A stretch of 5,340 nucleotides of DNA from Hyphomonas sp. (lineage in GTDB: Bacteria; Pseudomonadota; Alphaproteobacteria; Caulobacterales; Hyphomonadaceae), in assembly GCA_003486945.1 (NCBI GenBank), contig DNFL01000150.1, forward strand, positions 597 through 5,936, given 5' to 3'. The notes under the pieces were generated by a model. It had not been told where the DNA came from and ran no database searches. It was given only the letters and a program-made list of their open reading frames with translations. Position 1 is the stretch's first letter. Each line of letters starts with the position of its first letter. The translations under genes were made by a program, and so were the position numbers. Positions 1 through 5,340 of this stretch are shown in pieces.

Positions 1-1
1 C

Positions 2-1204
2 TACCAGTTCGGCACCAACTGGAGCGTCTTCTCGGAAAAAGTCGGCAGCGTCATAGGCCCCCTCCTCGGTTACGAAGTGCTCACAGCTTTCTTCCTCGAA
101 GCGACCTTCCTCGGTGTCATGTTGTTCGGCTGGAACCGCGTCGGCCGCAAGCTCCACTTCGTCGCCACGCTCGCCGTCGCCATCGGCACGACCATTTCGG
201 CCTTCTGGATACTCTCCGCCAACAGTTGGATGCAAACGCCAACAGGCTACGCGATTGATCCGGACACGGGCAAATTCTACGCCACCGACTGGATGCAGGT
301 TGTTTTCAATCCCAGCTTCCCGAGCCGCTTCGTGCACATGCTGCTCGCCGCTTACATCACCACCGCCGCCGTCGTACTCGCCGCCAGCGCCTGGCAGCTT
401 CTGCGCAATCGCGGCAGCGAACCCGGCCGCTGGCAGATGCGCATGGCGGCTCTCACGCTTGCGCTCGTCATGCCGGTCCAGATCTGGGCGGGCCACTGGT
501 CGGGCGAAGTTGCGCATCACTACCAACCGGCCAAGATCGCTTCTGTCGAAGGCTGGTGCGAGACGAAAGAAGTGCAGGCCACTGTCCTCGTCGCCTGGCC
601 TGATAAGTCCGACTGCGGACTGTTTGCAATCGAAGTGCCGGGCACCAGCCCTTACCTGTTTGCGAGCGTGCCTGAAGGCGAAGCCCTGAAAGGCCTGGAT
701 GCTTTCGCGAAGGACGAGTTGCCGCCGCTCTGGATCACCTTCTGGAGCTTCCGTATCATGGTCGGCGCCGGCCTTGCCTTGCTCGGGCTTGGTCTCGCGG
801 GGCTGTTCCTCTGGTGGCGCGGCACGCTCGACAAGCCCGGTATCTATCATTGGGCAGCAGTTCCGGGCGGTGCGCTGGGCTTTGTCGCCGTCATCACCGG
901 CTGGGTCGTCGCCGAAGTCGGCCGCCAGCCTTACACGGTCTACGGCGTCCTGCGCACAGCCGACAGCGTGTCGCCCGTATCCGCCGCGCAAGTCGCAACA
1001 TCGCTGCTCGTGTTCATGATCGTGTACGCCATCATCTTCACTGCCGGCATCGTCTACATGGCCCGCATCGCAACACGCGGCTTCGGACCGGATGATGATC
1101 CGCATGCGGGTGAATCGAAACGCGCGTCAGGCTCGCCGATGGCGGCCGTGGAAGAACCTGCGGAAATGCCGGAAGATATTGTTGCAGCGGGCAAGGGGGC
1201 TTGA
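2..1204 (+). CDS. cydA: Cytochrome bd-type quinol oxidase subunit I (CydA/CioA), 5'-truncated by window edge
   Basis: Catalytic heme-bearing subunit of the inner-membrane cytochrome bd oxidase, which oxidises quinol and reduces O2 to water. The reading frame is open from base 2, giving 400 visible residues; the first span and its heme-ligating His (E. coli H19) lie off the left edge. The GTG at 77 is an internal Val codon, because the 25 residues before it are typical CydA (FGTNWS...YEVLTAFFLE). Equivalents of E. coli residues, in visible numbering: E99 and E107 = E25 and E33; b558 ligand H186 = H112; quinol-loop K252 and E257 = K178 and E183; b558 ligand M393 = M253; b595-site E445 = E305. 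About seven membrane spans are visible (roughly 24-44, 51-75, 110-134, 147-165, 243-272, 282-305, 329-355), then a hydrophilic tail of about 45 residues. E183 to M253 is 70 residues against 136 in E. coli, so the Q loop is short, as in CioA enzymes. Oddities are a Cys186/Cys205 pair in the Q loop and GRQPY instead of GRQPW. First visible gene of the operon with cydB. Family assignment is near certain; CioA is an equally valid name. Confidence 0.97.
   Translation, partial: YQFGTNWSVFSEKVGSVIGPLLGYEVLTAFFLEATFLGVMLFGWNRVGRKLHFVATLAVAIGTTISAFWILSANSWMQTPTGYAIDPDTGKFYATDWMQVVFNPSFPSRFVHMLLAAYITTAAVVLAASAWQLLRNRGSEPGRWQMRMAALTLALVMPVQIWAGHWSGEVAHHYQPAKIASVEGWCETKEVQATVLVAWPDKSDCGLFAIEVPGTSPYLFASVPEGEALKGLDAFAKDELPPLWITFWSFRIMVGAGLALLGLGLAGLFLWWRGTLDKPGIYHWAAVPGGALGFVAVITGWVVAEVGRQPYTVYGVLRTADSVSPVSAAQVATSLLVFMIVYAIIFTAGIVYMARIATRGFGPDDDPHAGESKRASGSPMAAVEEPAEMPEDIVAAGKGA
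1193..1199 (+). promoter_or_regulatory. Ribosome binding site of cydB (decides the start)
   Basis: AAGGGGG lies 7 bases before the ATG at 1207 but only 1 base before the in-frame TTG at 1201. The normal spacing favours the ATG. The site is inside the last codons of cydA, which suggests coupled translation of the two subunits. Confidence 0.7.
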
Positions 1205-1206
1205 AC

Positions 1207-2253
1207 ATGTTGGACCTTCCCCTCATCTGGGCGCTGATCCTCGCCACAGGCGTGTTCCTCTACGTCCTGCTCGACGGCTTTGATCTTGGCATCGGCATCC
1301 TCACGATGCGCGCCAAGTCGGACGAAGAACGCAACACCATGACCGCAACCATCGAACCTGTCTGGGATGGCAACGAAACCTGGCTCATTATCGGCGGCGG
1401 CGGTCTCTTCGCCGCGTTTCCATCCGCATATGCCATCCTGATGCCGGCCTTCTATCTGCCCGTCCTCCTCATGCTAGCTGCGCTTATCTTCAGGGGCGTG
1501 GCCTTCGAGTTTCGCCACAAGGCTGTGCGCCCGGTTACAAAGCGTTTCTGGAACGGCGCCTTTGCGGGCGGCTCGCTCTTCGCCGCCGTCGCGCAAGGTA
1601 TTATGCTCGGCGCGTTCGTGCAGGGCGTTGTTGTGGAAGATGGCCAGTTTGCCGGGGGCGCGTTCGACTGGCTGACACCCTTCACCCTGCTTACCGGCAT
1701 TTCCGTCACCATCGGATACATCCTGCTCGGCGCTTGCTGGCTGGTCTTGAAAACGGAAGGCGACCTCTACGCCCGCGCCCGTCGCTGGGGCCGGTTTGCG
1801 CTGGCAGGCCTGTCGATTGCCTTTTTCGCGGTCAGCCTCGCCACCCTGTCGGTGAACCCGGATGTGACAGACCGCTGGGGCTTCTCGATGAACCATTTCG
1901 ACTGGGGCAAACTGCTCCCGCTCAGTCCTGTGCCGGTCGTAGGAATGTTGCTCTGTGCCTGGCTCTGGCGCGATCTCTCGATGAAGCCCGGCCCTAACGC
2001 AGCTCCCGACTGGCGCCCCTATCTCATCGCAGCGGGCATCTTCCTGTCGGGTTATGTCGGCTTCGGCATCAGCCTCTATCCGTGGGTGGTTCCCTTTGAA
2101 GTCACCGTGCACGAGGCCGCTGCACGCGATAACGCGCTTGGTTTTATGCTGGTCGGTGCGGCCATCATGTTGCCGGTGATCCTTCTGTACACGGCTTATG
2201 TCTACCGCCTCTTCTGGGGTAAGGTAAAACCGGGCGAGGGATATCATGCCTGA
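1207..2253 (+). CDS. cydB: Cytochrome bd-type quinol oxidase subunit II (CydB/CioB)
   Basis: Second large membrane subunit of the bd oxidase; it packs against CydA and is needed for a stable heme-containing complex. The protein has 348 residues from the ATG at 1207, normal for the family. Family motifs visible are DGFDLG (23-28) near the end of the first span, WDGNETW (53-59) and RGVAFEFR (96-103) after the third hydrophobic stretch. About eight strongly hydrophobic segments are seen: roughly 6-28, 60-98 (two spans), 117-140, 157-180, 198-216, 236-254, 271-293 and 308-333. The conserved-type SLYPWVVP (289-296) lies near the end. It begins 2 bases after the cydA stop, and its last 8 bases overlap the following small gene, so all three are very likely one transcript. 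A TTG start at 1201 would add two residues but is poorly placed relative to the ribosome binding site. Length, motifs and position after cydA leave little doubt. Confidence 0.97.
   Translation: MLDLPLIWALILATGVFLYVLLDGFDLGIGILTMRAKSDEERNTMTATIEPVWDGNETWLIIGGGGLFAAFPSAYAILMPAFYLPVLLMLAALIFRGVAFEFRHKAVRPVTKRFWNGAFAGGSLFAAVAQGIMLGAFVQGVVVEDGQFAGGAFDWLTPFTLLTGISVTIGYILLGACWLVLKTEGDLYARARRWGRFALAGLSIAFFAVSLATLSVNPDVTDRWGFSMNHFDWGKLLPLSPVPVVGMLLCAWLWRDLSMKPGPNAAPDWRPYLIAAGIFLSGYVGFGISLYPWVVPFEVTVHEAAARDNALGFMLVGAAIMLPVILLYTAYVYRLFWGKVKPGEGYHA
2236..2240 (+). promoter_or_regulatory. Ribosome binding site of the small oxidase subunit
   Basis: GAGGG ends 5 bases before the ATG at 2246. It lies inside the cydB coding end and is the main non-homology support that the short overlapping frame is translated. 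Confidence 0.65.
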
Positions 2254-2386
2254 CACGCCGGAGCCCCAGGCCGACGACAAACCACTCGGCGTGCGCCTCG
2301 CCTGGTTCGTGGGTCTCTCGCTCGCCTCACTCGCGGTAACAGCAACGCTCGCCTACACGCTGCGCACGCTTCTGTTCCTTGGCTAG
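2246..2386 (+). CDS. Small single-span membrane protein, DUF2474/CydX-like accessory subunit of bd oxidase
   Basis: A 46-residue frame directly after cydB, overlapping it by 8 bases and preceded by GAGGG at good spacing. Residues 1-16 are hydrophilic and acidic/proline-rich; Arg17 and Trp20 precede one hydrophobic span (about 18-38) rich in Leu and Ala, with Arg40 near its end and a short hydrophobic finish. It contains no Cys, His or Met after the start. Small one-span proteins are known subunits of bd oxidases (CydX in E. coli; DUF2474 proteins next to cioAB genes), where they stabilise the hemes or complex. Here the hydrophilic part precedes the span, unlike E. coli CydX whose span is at the N-terminus, and the R-x2-W start of the span is what I expect of DUF2474. 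The role is inferred from place, size and topology. Its stop shares a CTAG with the stop of the converging gene. Fairly sure it is a gene; less sure of the exact family. Confidence 0.8.
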   Translation: MPDTPEPQADDKPLGVRLAWFVGLSLASLAVTATLAYTLRTLLFLG

Positions 2387-2394
2387 AGGCCAAG
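2378..2394. terminator. Candidate bidirectional hairpin over the convergent stop codons
   Basis: CTTGGC (2378-2383) and GCCAAG (2389-2394) form a perfect 6-bp stem with a 5-base loop, TAGAG. The loop contains the TAG of the small oxidase subunit, and the opposite strand there carries the TAG of the acyl-CoA synthetase. Neither side has a good U tract (CTCCTTTA on the plus side, GAACAG on the minus side), so termination would be weak or would need Rho. It is the only hairpin I see where both transcripts should end. Confidence 0.45.
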
Positions 2395-3987
2395 CTCCTT
2401 TAGGGCGAAAGCCTTGATTGACTTGTAGTCCGCCTTGCCATTCGGCGCCCGGCCGAGATTGTCCTTGAACAGGATGCGCTTCGGCGCCTTGTAGCGGGCG
2501 AGCTTGCTCTGCACGAAGGCGCGCAGCTCATCTTCCGTCGCCGCGCCATCGAGCGATACGACCGCTGTCACCGCCTGTCCCCATTTGTCATCCGGCACAC
2601 CGACCACCAGCGCGTCGCTCACCGCCGCATGCGCCTTCAGCGCCTCCTCGACCTCTTCAGGATACACTTTCTCGCCGGCCGTATTGATACAGTTCGACCC
2701 GCGCCCCAGCAGCGTGATCGTGCCGTCCACTTCCACCGTGCACCAGTCGCCGGGAATGGCGTAGCGCATGCCGTTGATCGTCTTGTAGGTCTTCGCGGTC
2801 TTCTCCGGGTCCTTGTAATAACCGAGCGGCACAGCGCCGCCGCGCGCGATGAAGCCCGGCACGCCGCTGCCCGGAACCACTTCCTGGTCATCCTCGGTGA
2901 ACACCTTGCAGCTGCCGCCAATCTCGAACTTCGAGGTCTGCGTGCCGCCTTCCGCCGTCGTGATGGAACTGCCGAATCCGACCGCTTCGGAGGCGCCGAA
3001 ACTGTCCGTCAGCGCCGTCTGCGGAATGTGTTTCAGCAGGCCCTGTTTCACCTCGGCGCTCCACATGACGCCCGAGGATATGATGTTGAGAACGCTCGAA
3101 AGGTTCCACTTGCCGGGATTTTCCTCCAGCGCCTGCAGCATCGGTTTGGCGAACGCATCGCCGACAATCGCCATCGAGGTCACGCCGTTTTCATGCACGG
3201 TAGCCCACAAGTTTTCTGGACTGAATCTGGACTTCTCGGTGAGCGTTATCACCGCGCCGCCATTCAGCATCGCGCCCATCGCCGTGAACCATCCGGTGCC
3301 ATGCATCAGCGGACAAGCCGGCAGCTGGCGCGAGAAACGGCCCACAGTCAGGGCATTCTGCACATGCTCAACCATCGTCTCCGGCACCGGGCCGCCCATC
3401 TTGCGCACGCCCTCCATGCTGGCTTCGCGCCAGATATTGTGCGTCCACATCACACCTTTCGGCAGCCCCGTCGTCCCACCGGTGTAGAGAAGGAAGATAT
3501 CGTCGCCGGATCGCTTCCCCTGAAGGGGAGACGCATCACCATTTGTTGCCAGCGTCTCATAGTCCTGCGAGAAGGGCAGCGTCTTGCCGCCGCCGATCTG
3601 CACCCATGCGATCACGCGCGGCAGGCGCTGGCGCACGCGTTCGACTTCGGCGGAAAACTCGACATCGAAGAACACGACCGTCGAGTCTGAATTGTCGATG
3701 ATGTAGACCAGTTCGTCATCGAGATAGCGATAGTTCACGTTCACCGGCGAAAGGCCGGCTTTGAAGCAGGCAGCCATTGCTTCCATGTATTCCGGCTGGT
3801 TGCGCATGTAGAAGCCGGCCTTGTCGCCGCGTTTTGCGCCAAGGGTCAGGAATGCGCGAGCGAGCCGGTTGGTGCGCGCCGTGAAGTCCGGCCAGTAGAT
3901 CTTCCGGTCGCCATGCGCGAGGGCGAGATCGTTCGGGCCGAGCGCAGCGCCCACGGCGTCCAGCATGTCACCGAAATTCCAGTCCAT
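2383..3987 (-). CDS. Acyl-CoA synthetase / fatty-acid--CoA ligase (ANL superfamily, FadD-like)
   Basis: Cytoplasmic or membrane-associated enzyme that activates a carboxylic acid with ATP to an acyl-adenylate and then forms the CoA thioester. It has 534 residues from the ATG at 3987, full length for the family. Large N-terminal AMP-binding domain: P-loop YTGGTTGLPKG (168-178), PLMHGTGWF (226-234), adenine/acyl-binding DSFGASE (328-334), ribose-binding Asp414 in PGDW, then the hinge GRGSN starting at 428 with AGEKVYPEEVE following. Small C-terminal domain ends with PNGKADYK, where Lys518 is the catalytic lysine of the adenylation step. All core motifs are intact. The PLMHGTG stretch resembles the FadD17/FadD19-type branch of acyl-CoA synthetases, but chain length and substrate cannot be read from the sequence; fatty acid, branched or sterol side-chain acids are all possible. 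An ATG one codon upstream (3990) is possible but sits too close to the ribosome binding site. The gene is alone between the groEL terminator and the converging oxidase operon, so it is probably monocistronic. Residues 153-158 are encoded by a palindrome (see 3516-3529). Confidence 0.95.
   Translation of the reverse strand: MDWNFGDMLDAVGAALGPNDLALAHGDRKIYWPDFTARTNRLARAFLTLGAKRGDKAGFYMRNQPEYMEAMAACFKAGLSPVNVNYRYLDDELVYIIDNSDSTVVFFDVEFSAEVERVRQRLPRVIAWVQIGGGKTLPFSQDYETLATNGDASPLQGKRSGDDIFLLYTGGTTGLPKGVMWTHNIWREASMEGVRKMGGPVPETMVEHVQNALTVGRFSRQLPACPLMHGTGWFTAMGAMLNGGAVITLTEKSRFSPENLWATVHENGVTSMAIVGDAFAKPMLQALEENPGKWNLSSVLNIISSGVMWSAEVKQGLLKHIPQTALTDSFGASEAVGFGSSITTAEGGTQTSKFEIGGSCKVFTEDDQEVVPGSGVPGFIARGGAVPLGYYKDPEKTAKTYKTINGMRYAIPGDWCTVEVDGTITLLGRGSNCINTAGEKVYPEEVEEALKAHAAVSDALVVGVPDDKWGQAVTAVVSLDGAATEDELRAFVQSKLARYKAPKRILFKDNLGRAPNGKADYKSIKAFALKELGL
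3516..3529. repeat. Palindromic element within the ligase coding sequence
   Basis: TCCCCT, a 2-base centre, then AGGGGA: perfect 6-bp inverted arms. On the coding (minus) strand it encodes Ser-Pro-Leu-Gln-Gly-Lys in the variable linker about 10-15 residues before the P-loop. Whether it is one copy of a dispersed genomic repeat cannot be judged from this window. Confidence 0.35.
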
Positions 3988-3991
3988 CATT

Positions 3992-3997
3992 TCCTCC
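3992..3997 (-). promoter_or_regulatory. Ribosome binding site of the acyl-CoA synthetase (decides the start)
   Basis: On the minus strand GGAGGA ends 4 bases before the ATG at 3987 and only 1 base before the ATG at 3990. The second ATG of the ATGATG pair is therefore the likelier start. A perfect match to the anti-Shine-Dalgarno core. Confidence 0.8.
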
Positions 3998-4000
3998 GCC

Positions 4001-4014
4001 GGTCAGTTTTGACC
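4001..4014. repeat. Inverted repeat in the ligase leader, possible operator
   Basis: GGTCA-GTTT-TGACC is a perfect 5-bp inverted repeat with a 4-base spacer, just upstream of the ligase ribosome binding site and overlapping the start point predicted from the candidate promoter at 4017-4045. Such a place suits a repressor site, but arms this short can arise by chance and I do not recognise the motif. Confidence 0.3.
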
Positions 4015-4016
4015 AA

Positions 4017-4045
4017 CGTTTACGGAGGCGGGGCCCGGGCGGCAA
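4017..4045 (-). promoter_or_regulatory. Candidate sigma70-type promoter for the acyl-CoA synthetase
   Basis: Read on the minus strand, TTGCCG (4045-4040) and TAAACG (4022-4017) are 17 bases apart. The -35 matches TTGACA at four positions and the -10 matches TATAAT at only three, so this is weak. It lies downstream of the groEL terminator and about 30 bases before the ligase start, which is where a promoter must be if the gene is transcribed separately. Confidence 0.3.
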
Positions 4046-4054
4046 TCGTGACCC

Positions 4055-4090
4055 AAAGGAAACGGCCCCCCGGATTGCTCCGGAGGGCCG
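4055..4090 (-). terminator. Intrinsic terminator of groEL
   Basis: Read on the minus strand, an 11-bp stem runs from 4090-4080 to 4073-4063 around a 6-base loop, AGCAAT. Ten pairs are Watson-Crick and one is a U-G wobble; on the plus strand that position is a C/A mismatch. The stem is followed by TTTCCTTT. It begins 32 bases after the groEL stop codon. Stem strength, U-rich tail and distance all fit a Rho-independent terminator that isolates the ligase gene from the chaperonin transcript. Confidence 0.9.
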
Positions 4091-4122
4091 CTGATTTTCG
4101 CGAAGAGCGAAGGGCGCGGGAC

Positions 4123-5340
4123 TTAGAAGTCCATGCCGCCCATGCCGCCCATGCCGCCCGGCATACCGCCGCCGCCGGCCGAGTCTTTCTTCGGCGCTTC
4201 GGCAATGCCCGCTTCAGTCGTGATCAGCAGGCTCGCCACCGAAGCGGCGTTCTGCAGGGCCGAACGGACAACCTTCACCGGATCGATGACGCCCATTGCA
4301 ACGAGGTCGCCATACTCTTCGGTCTGGGCGTTGAAGCCATAGGCGCGCGACTTGTTGGTGACGATCGTGTTGACCACGACCGAGCCTTCAACGCCGGCGT
4401 TCTCGGCGATCTGGCGCAGCGGAGCTTCGAGCGCCTTGCGCACGATGTCGATGCCGGCTTTCTCGTCGTCGTTTGCGCCAACCACATCAATGTTGCGCGA
4501 AGCGCGCAGCAGGGCCACGCCGCCGCCCGGAACGATGCCTTCTTCCACGGCCGCGCGGGTCGCGTTGAGGGCGTCATCGACGCGGTCCTTCTTCTCTTTC
4601 ACTTCGACTTCGGTCGCGCCGCCAACCTTGATCACGGCAACGCCGCCGGCCAGTTTCGCGAGACGCTCTTGCAGCTTCTCACGGTCATAGTCGGACGAGG
4701 TGTCGTCGATCTGCTTGCGGATCTGCGAAACGCGGGCTTCGATGTCTTTCTTCTTGCCGGCGCCGTCGACGATGGTCGTGTTGTCCTTGTCGATCGAAAC
4801 GCGCTTGGCTTTGCCCAGCATTTCCATGCCGACGTTCTCGAGCTTGATGCCGAGGTCTTCGGAAATGACCTGGCCACCCGTGAGGACAGCGATGTCCTGC
4901 AGCATTGCCTTGCGGCGGTCGCCGAAGCCCGGAGCTTTCACGGCTGCAATACGCAGGCCGCCGCGCAGCTTGTTAACGACGAGGGTGGCGAGAGCTTCGC
5001 CATCAACGTCTTCCGCGATGATCAGCAGCGGCTTTTGCGATTGAACCACAGCTTCGAGGATCGGCAGCAGCGGCTGCAGGCTCGACAGCTTCGACTCGTG
5101 CAGAAGGATGAGCGCGTCTTCGAGCTCAACCGTCATCTTGTCGGCATTGGTGATGAAGTAGGGGCTGATATAGCCACGGTCGAACTGCATGCCCTCAACG
5201 ACATCGAGTTCGGTTTCGAGGGCTTTGGCTTCCTCAACCGTGATCACGCCTTCGTTGCCGACTTTCGCCATGGCTTCAGCGATCATCGCACCGATTTCGG
5301 TCTCGCCGTTGGCGGAGATGGTGCCGACCTGGGCGATCTC
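4123..5340 (-). CDS. groEL: Chaperonin GroEL (Hsp60, 60-kDa subunit), N-terminus beyond right edge
   Basis: ATP-driven cytoplasmic folding chaperone that forms a double seven-membered ring and works with the GroES lid. The frame is open to the right edge (last codon 5340-5338), giving 405 residues that align without net gaps to about E. coli residues 143-547; the ATG at 5286 is internal. Visible parts: half of the intermediate domain (to about 48), the apical domain (49-234, starting EGMQFDRGY), intermediate domain (235-266) and the C-terminal equatorial half. The ATP-hydrolysis Asp (E. coli D398) is D256 in VDDALNATR, and nucleotide-binding GGG is at 272-274. Apical client- and GroES-binding residues equivalent to Y199, Y203, F204, L234, L237, L259, V263 and V264 are all kept. 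The tail is Gly/Met-rich, with GGM repeats ending in MDF. The equatorial residues D52 and D87 are off the window. No sign of divergence or decay; looks like a housekeeping copy. groES is expected upstream, just outside. Ends with the terminator at 4055-4090. Confidence 0.99.
   Translation of the reverse strand, partial: EIAQVGTISANGETEIGAMIAEAMAKVGNEGVITVEEAKALETELDVVEGMQFDRGYISPYFITNADKMTVELEDALILLHESKLSSLQPLLPILEAVVQSQKPLLIIAEDVDGEALATLVVNKLRGGLRIAAVKAPGFGDRRKAMLQDIAVLTGGQVISEDLGIKLENVGMEMLGKAKRVSIDKDNTTIVDGAGKKKDIEARVSQIRKQIDDTSSDYDREKLQERLAKLAGGVAVIKVGGATEVEVKEKKDRVDDALNATRAAVEEGIVPGGGVALLRASRNIDVVGANDDEKAGIDIVRKALEAPLRQIAENAGVEGSVVVNTIVTNKSRAYGFNAQTEEYGDLVAMGVIDPVKVVRSALQNAASVASLLITTEAGIAEAPKKDSAGGGGMPGGMGGMGGMDF
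4132..4158. repeat. Three perfect 9-bp tandem repeats encoding the GroEL GGM tail
   Basis: CATGCCGCC occurs three times in a row. On the minus strand it encodes Gly-Gly-Met units of the flexible tail that projects into the folding chamber. Identical codons in each unit suggest recent slippage or gene-conversion-like duplication; repeat number varies between GroELs. Confidence 0.9.

Noticed and set aside
77..79. GTG as the start of cydA
   Set aside because: The frame stays open to the left edge and the 25 preceding residues match conserved CydA sequence, so this is an internal Val codon.
1201..1203. TTG as the start of cydB
   Set aside because: Only 1 base after the Shine-Dalgarno-like AAGGGGG; the ATG at 1207 has 7-base spacing.
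1474..2280. 268-codon open frame on the minus strand
   Set aside because: Antisense to cydB and the start of the small subunit gene. It has highly charged, low-complexity composition and no domain; a shadow of a real gene.
2629..3690. 353-codon open frame on the plus strand
   Set aside because: It lies wholly opposite the acyl-CoA synthetase. Its translation is Arg/His/Ala-rich with no recognisable motif, the usual shadow of a GC-rich gene.
4031..4040. GC palindrome GGGCCC/CCCGGG in the groEL-ligase gap
   Set aside because: Overlapping restriction-site-sized palindromes are expected in GC-rich DNA. This one falls in the spacer of the candidate promoter, with no other support for function.
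1..5340. Search for a new defence, mobile or CRISPR-like system
   Set aside because: All coding space is taken by well-known families, apart from the small oxidase subunit. There are no direct-repeat arrays, transposase or integrase motifs, or composition breaks that I could see by reading.

Overview
The window looks like ordinary chromosomal DNA from a GC-rich, probably alphaproteobacterial, bacterium. The reasons are a strong G/C third-position bias in every gene, a GroEL ending in GGM repeats plus Met-Asp-Phe, and a short-Q-loop (cyanide-insensitive-oxidase type) cytochrome bd operon. A marine or aquatic Caulobacterales/Hyphomonadaceae-like source is only a guess. I see no mobile element, CRISPR array, tRNA, rRNA or phage gene.

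Left part (2-2386, plus strand): the end of a tightly packed quinol oxidase operon. The order is cydA/cioA (N-terminus beyond the left edge), then cydB/cioB two bases after the cydA stop, then a 46-residue single-span membrane protein of DUF2474/CydX-like type. The ATG of the small gene lies inside the end of cydB. Together these three would form a membrane complex that oxidises quinol and reduces O2 to water.

Middle (2383-3987, minus strand): a complete ANL-superfamily acyl-CoA synthetase (fatty-acid--CoA ligase, FadD-like) converging on the oxidase operon. The two stop codons lie in one CTAG palindrome inside a perfect 6-bp hairpin, so there is no intergenic DNA between the converging genes.

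Right part (3988-5340): a 135-base gap holds a strong intrinsic terminator for the chaperonin gene, followed by a weak candidate promoter, an inverted repeat and the ribosome binding site of the ligase. From 4123 to the right edge, on the minus strand, is groEL without its first ~142 residues; groES would be expected beyond the edge.

Respiration, acyl activation and protein folding are three separate jobs and nothing here ties them into one new system. The points most worth a second look are the unlisted small oxidase subunit, a Q-loop cysteine pair with the spacing of the mycobacterial bd oxidase disulfide, a Trp-to-Tyr change in the CydA GRQPW signature, the shared-stop hairpin, and a palindromic element within the ligase coding sequence.
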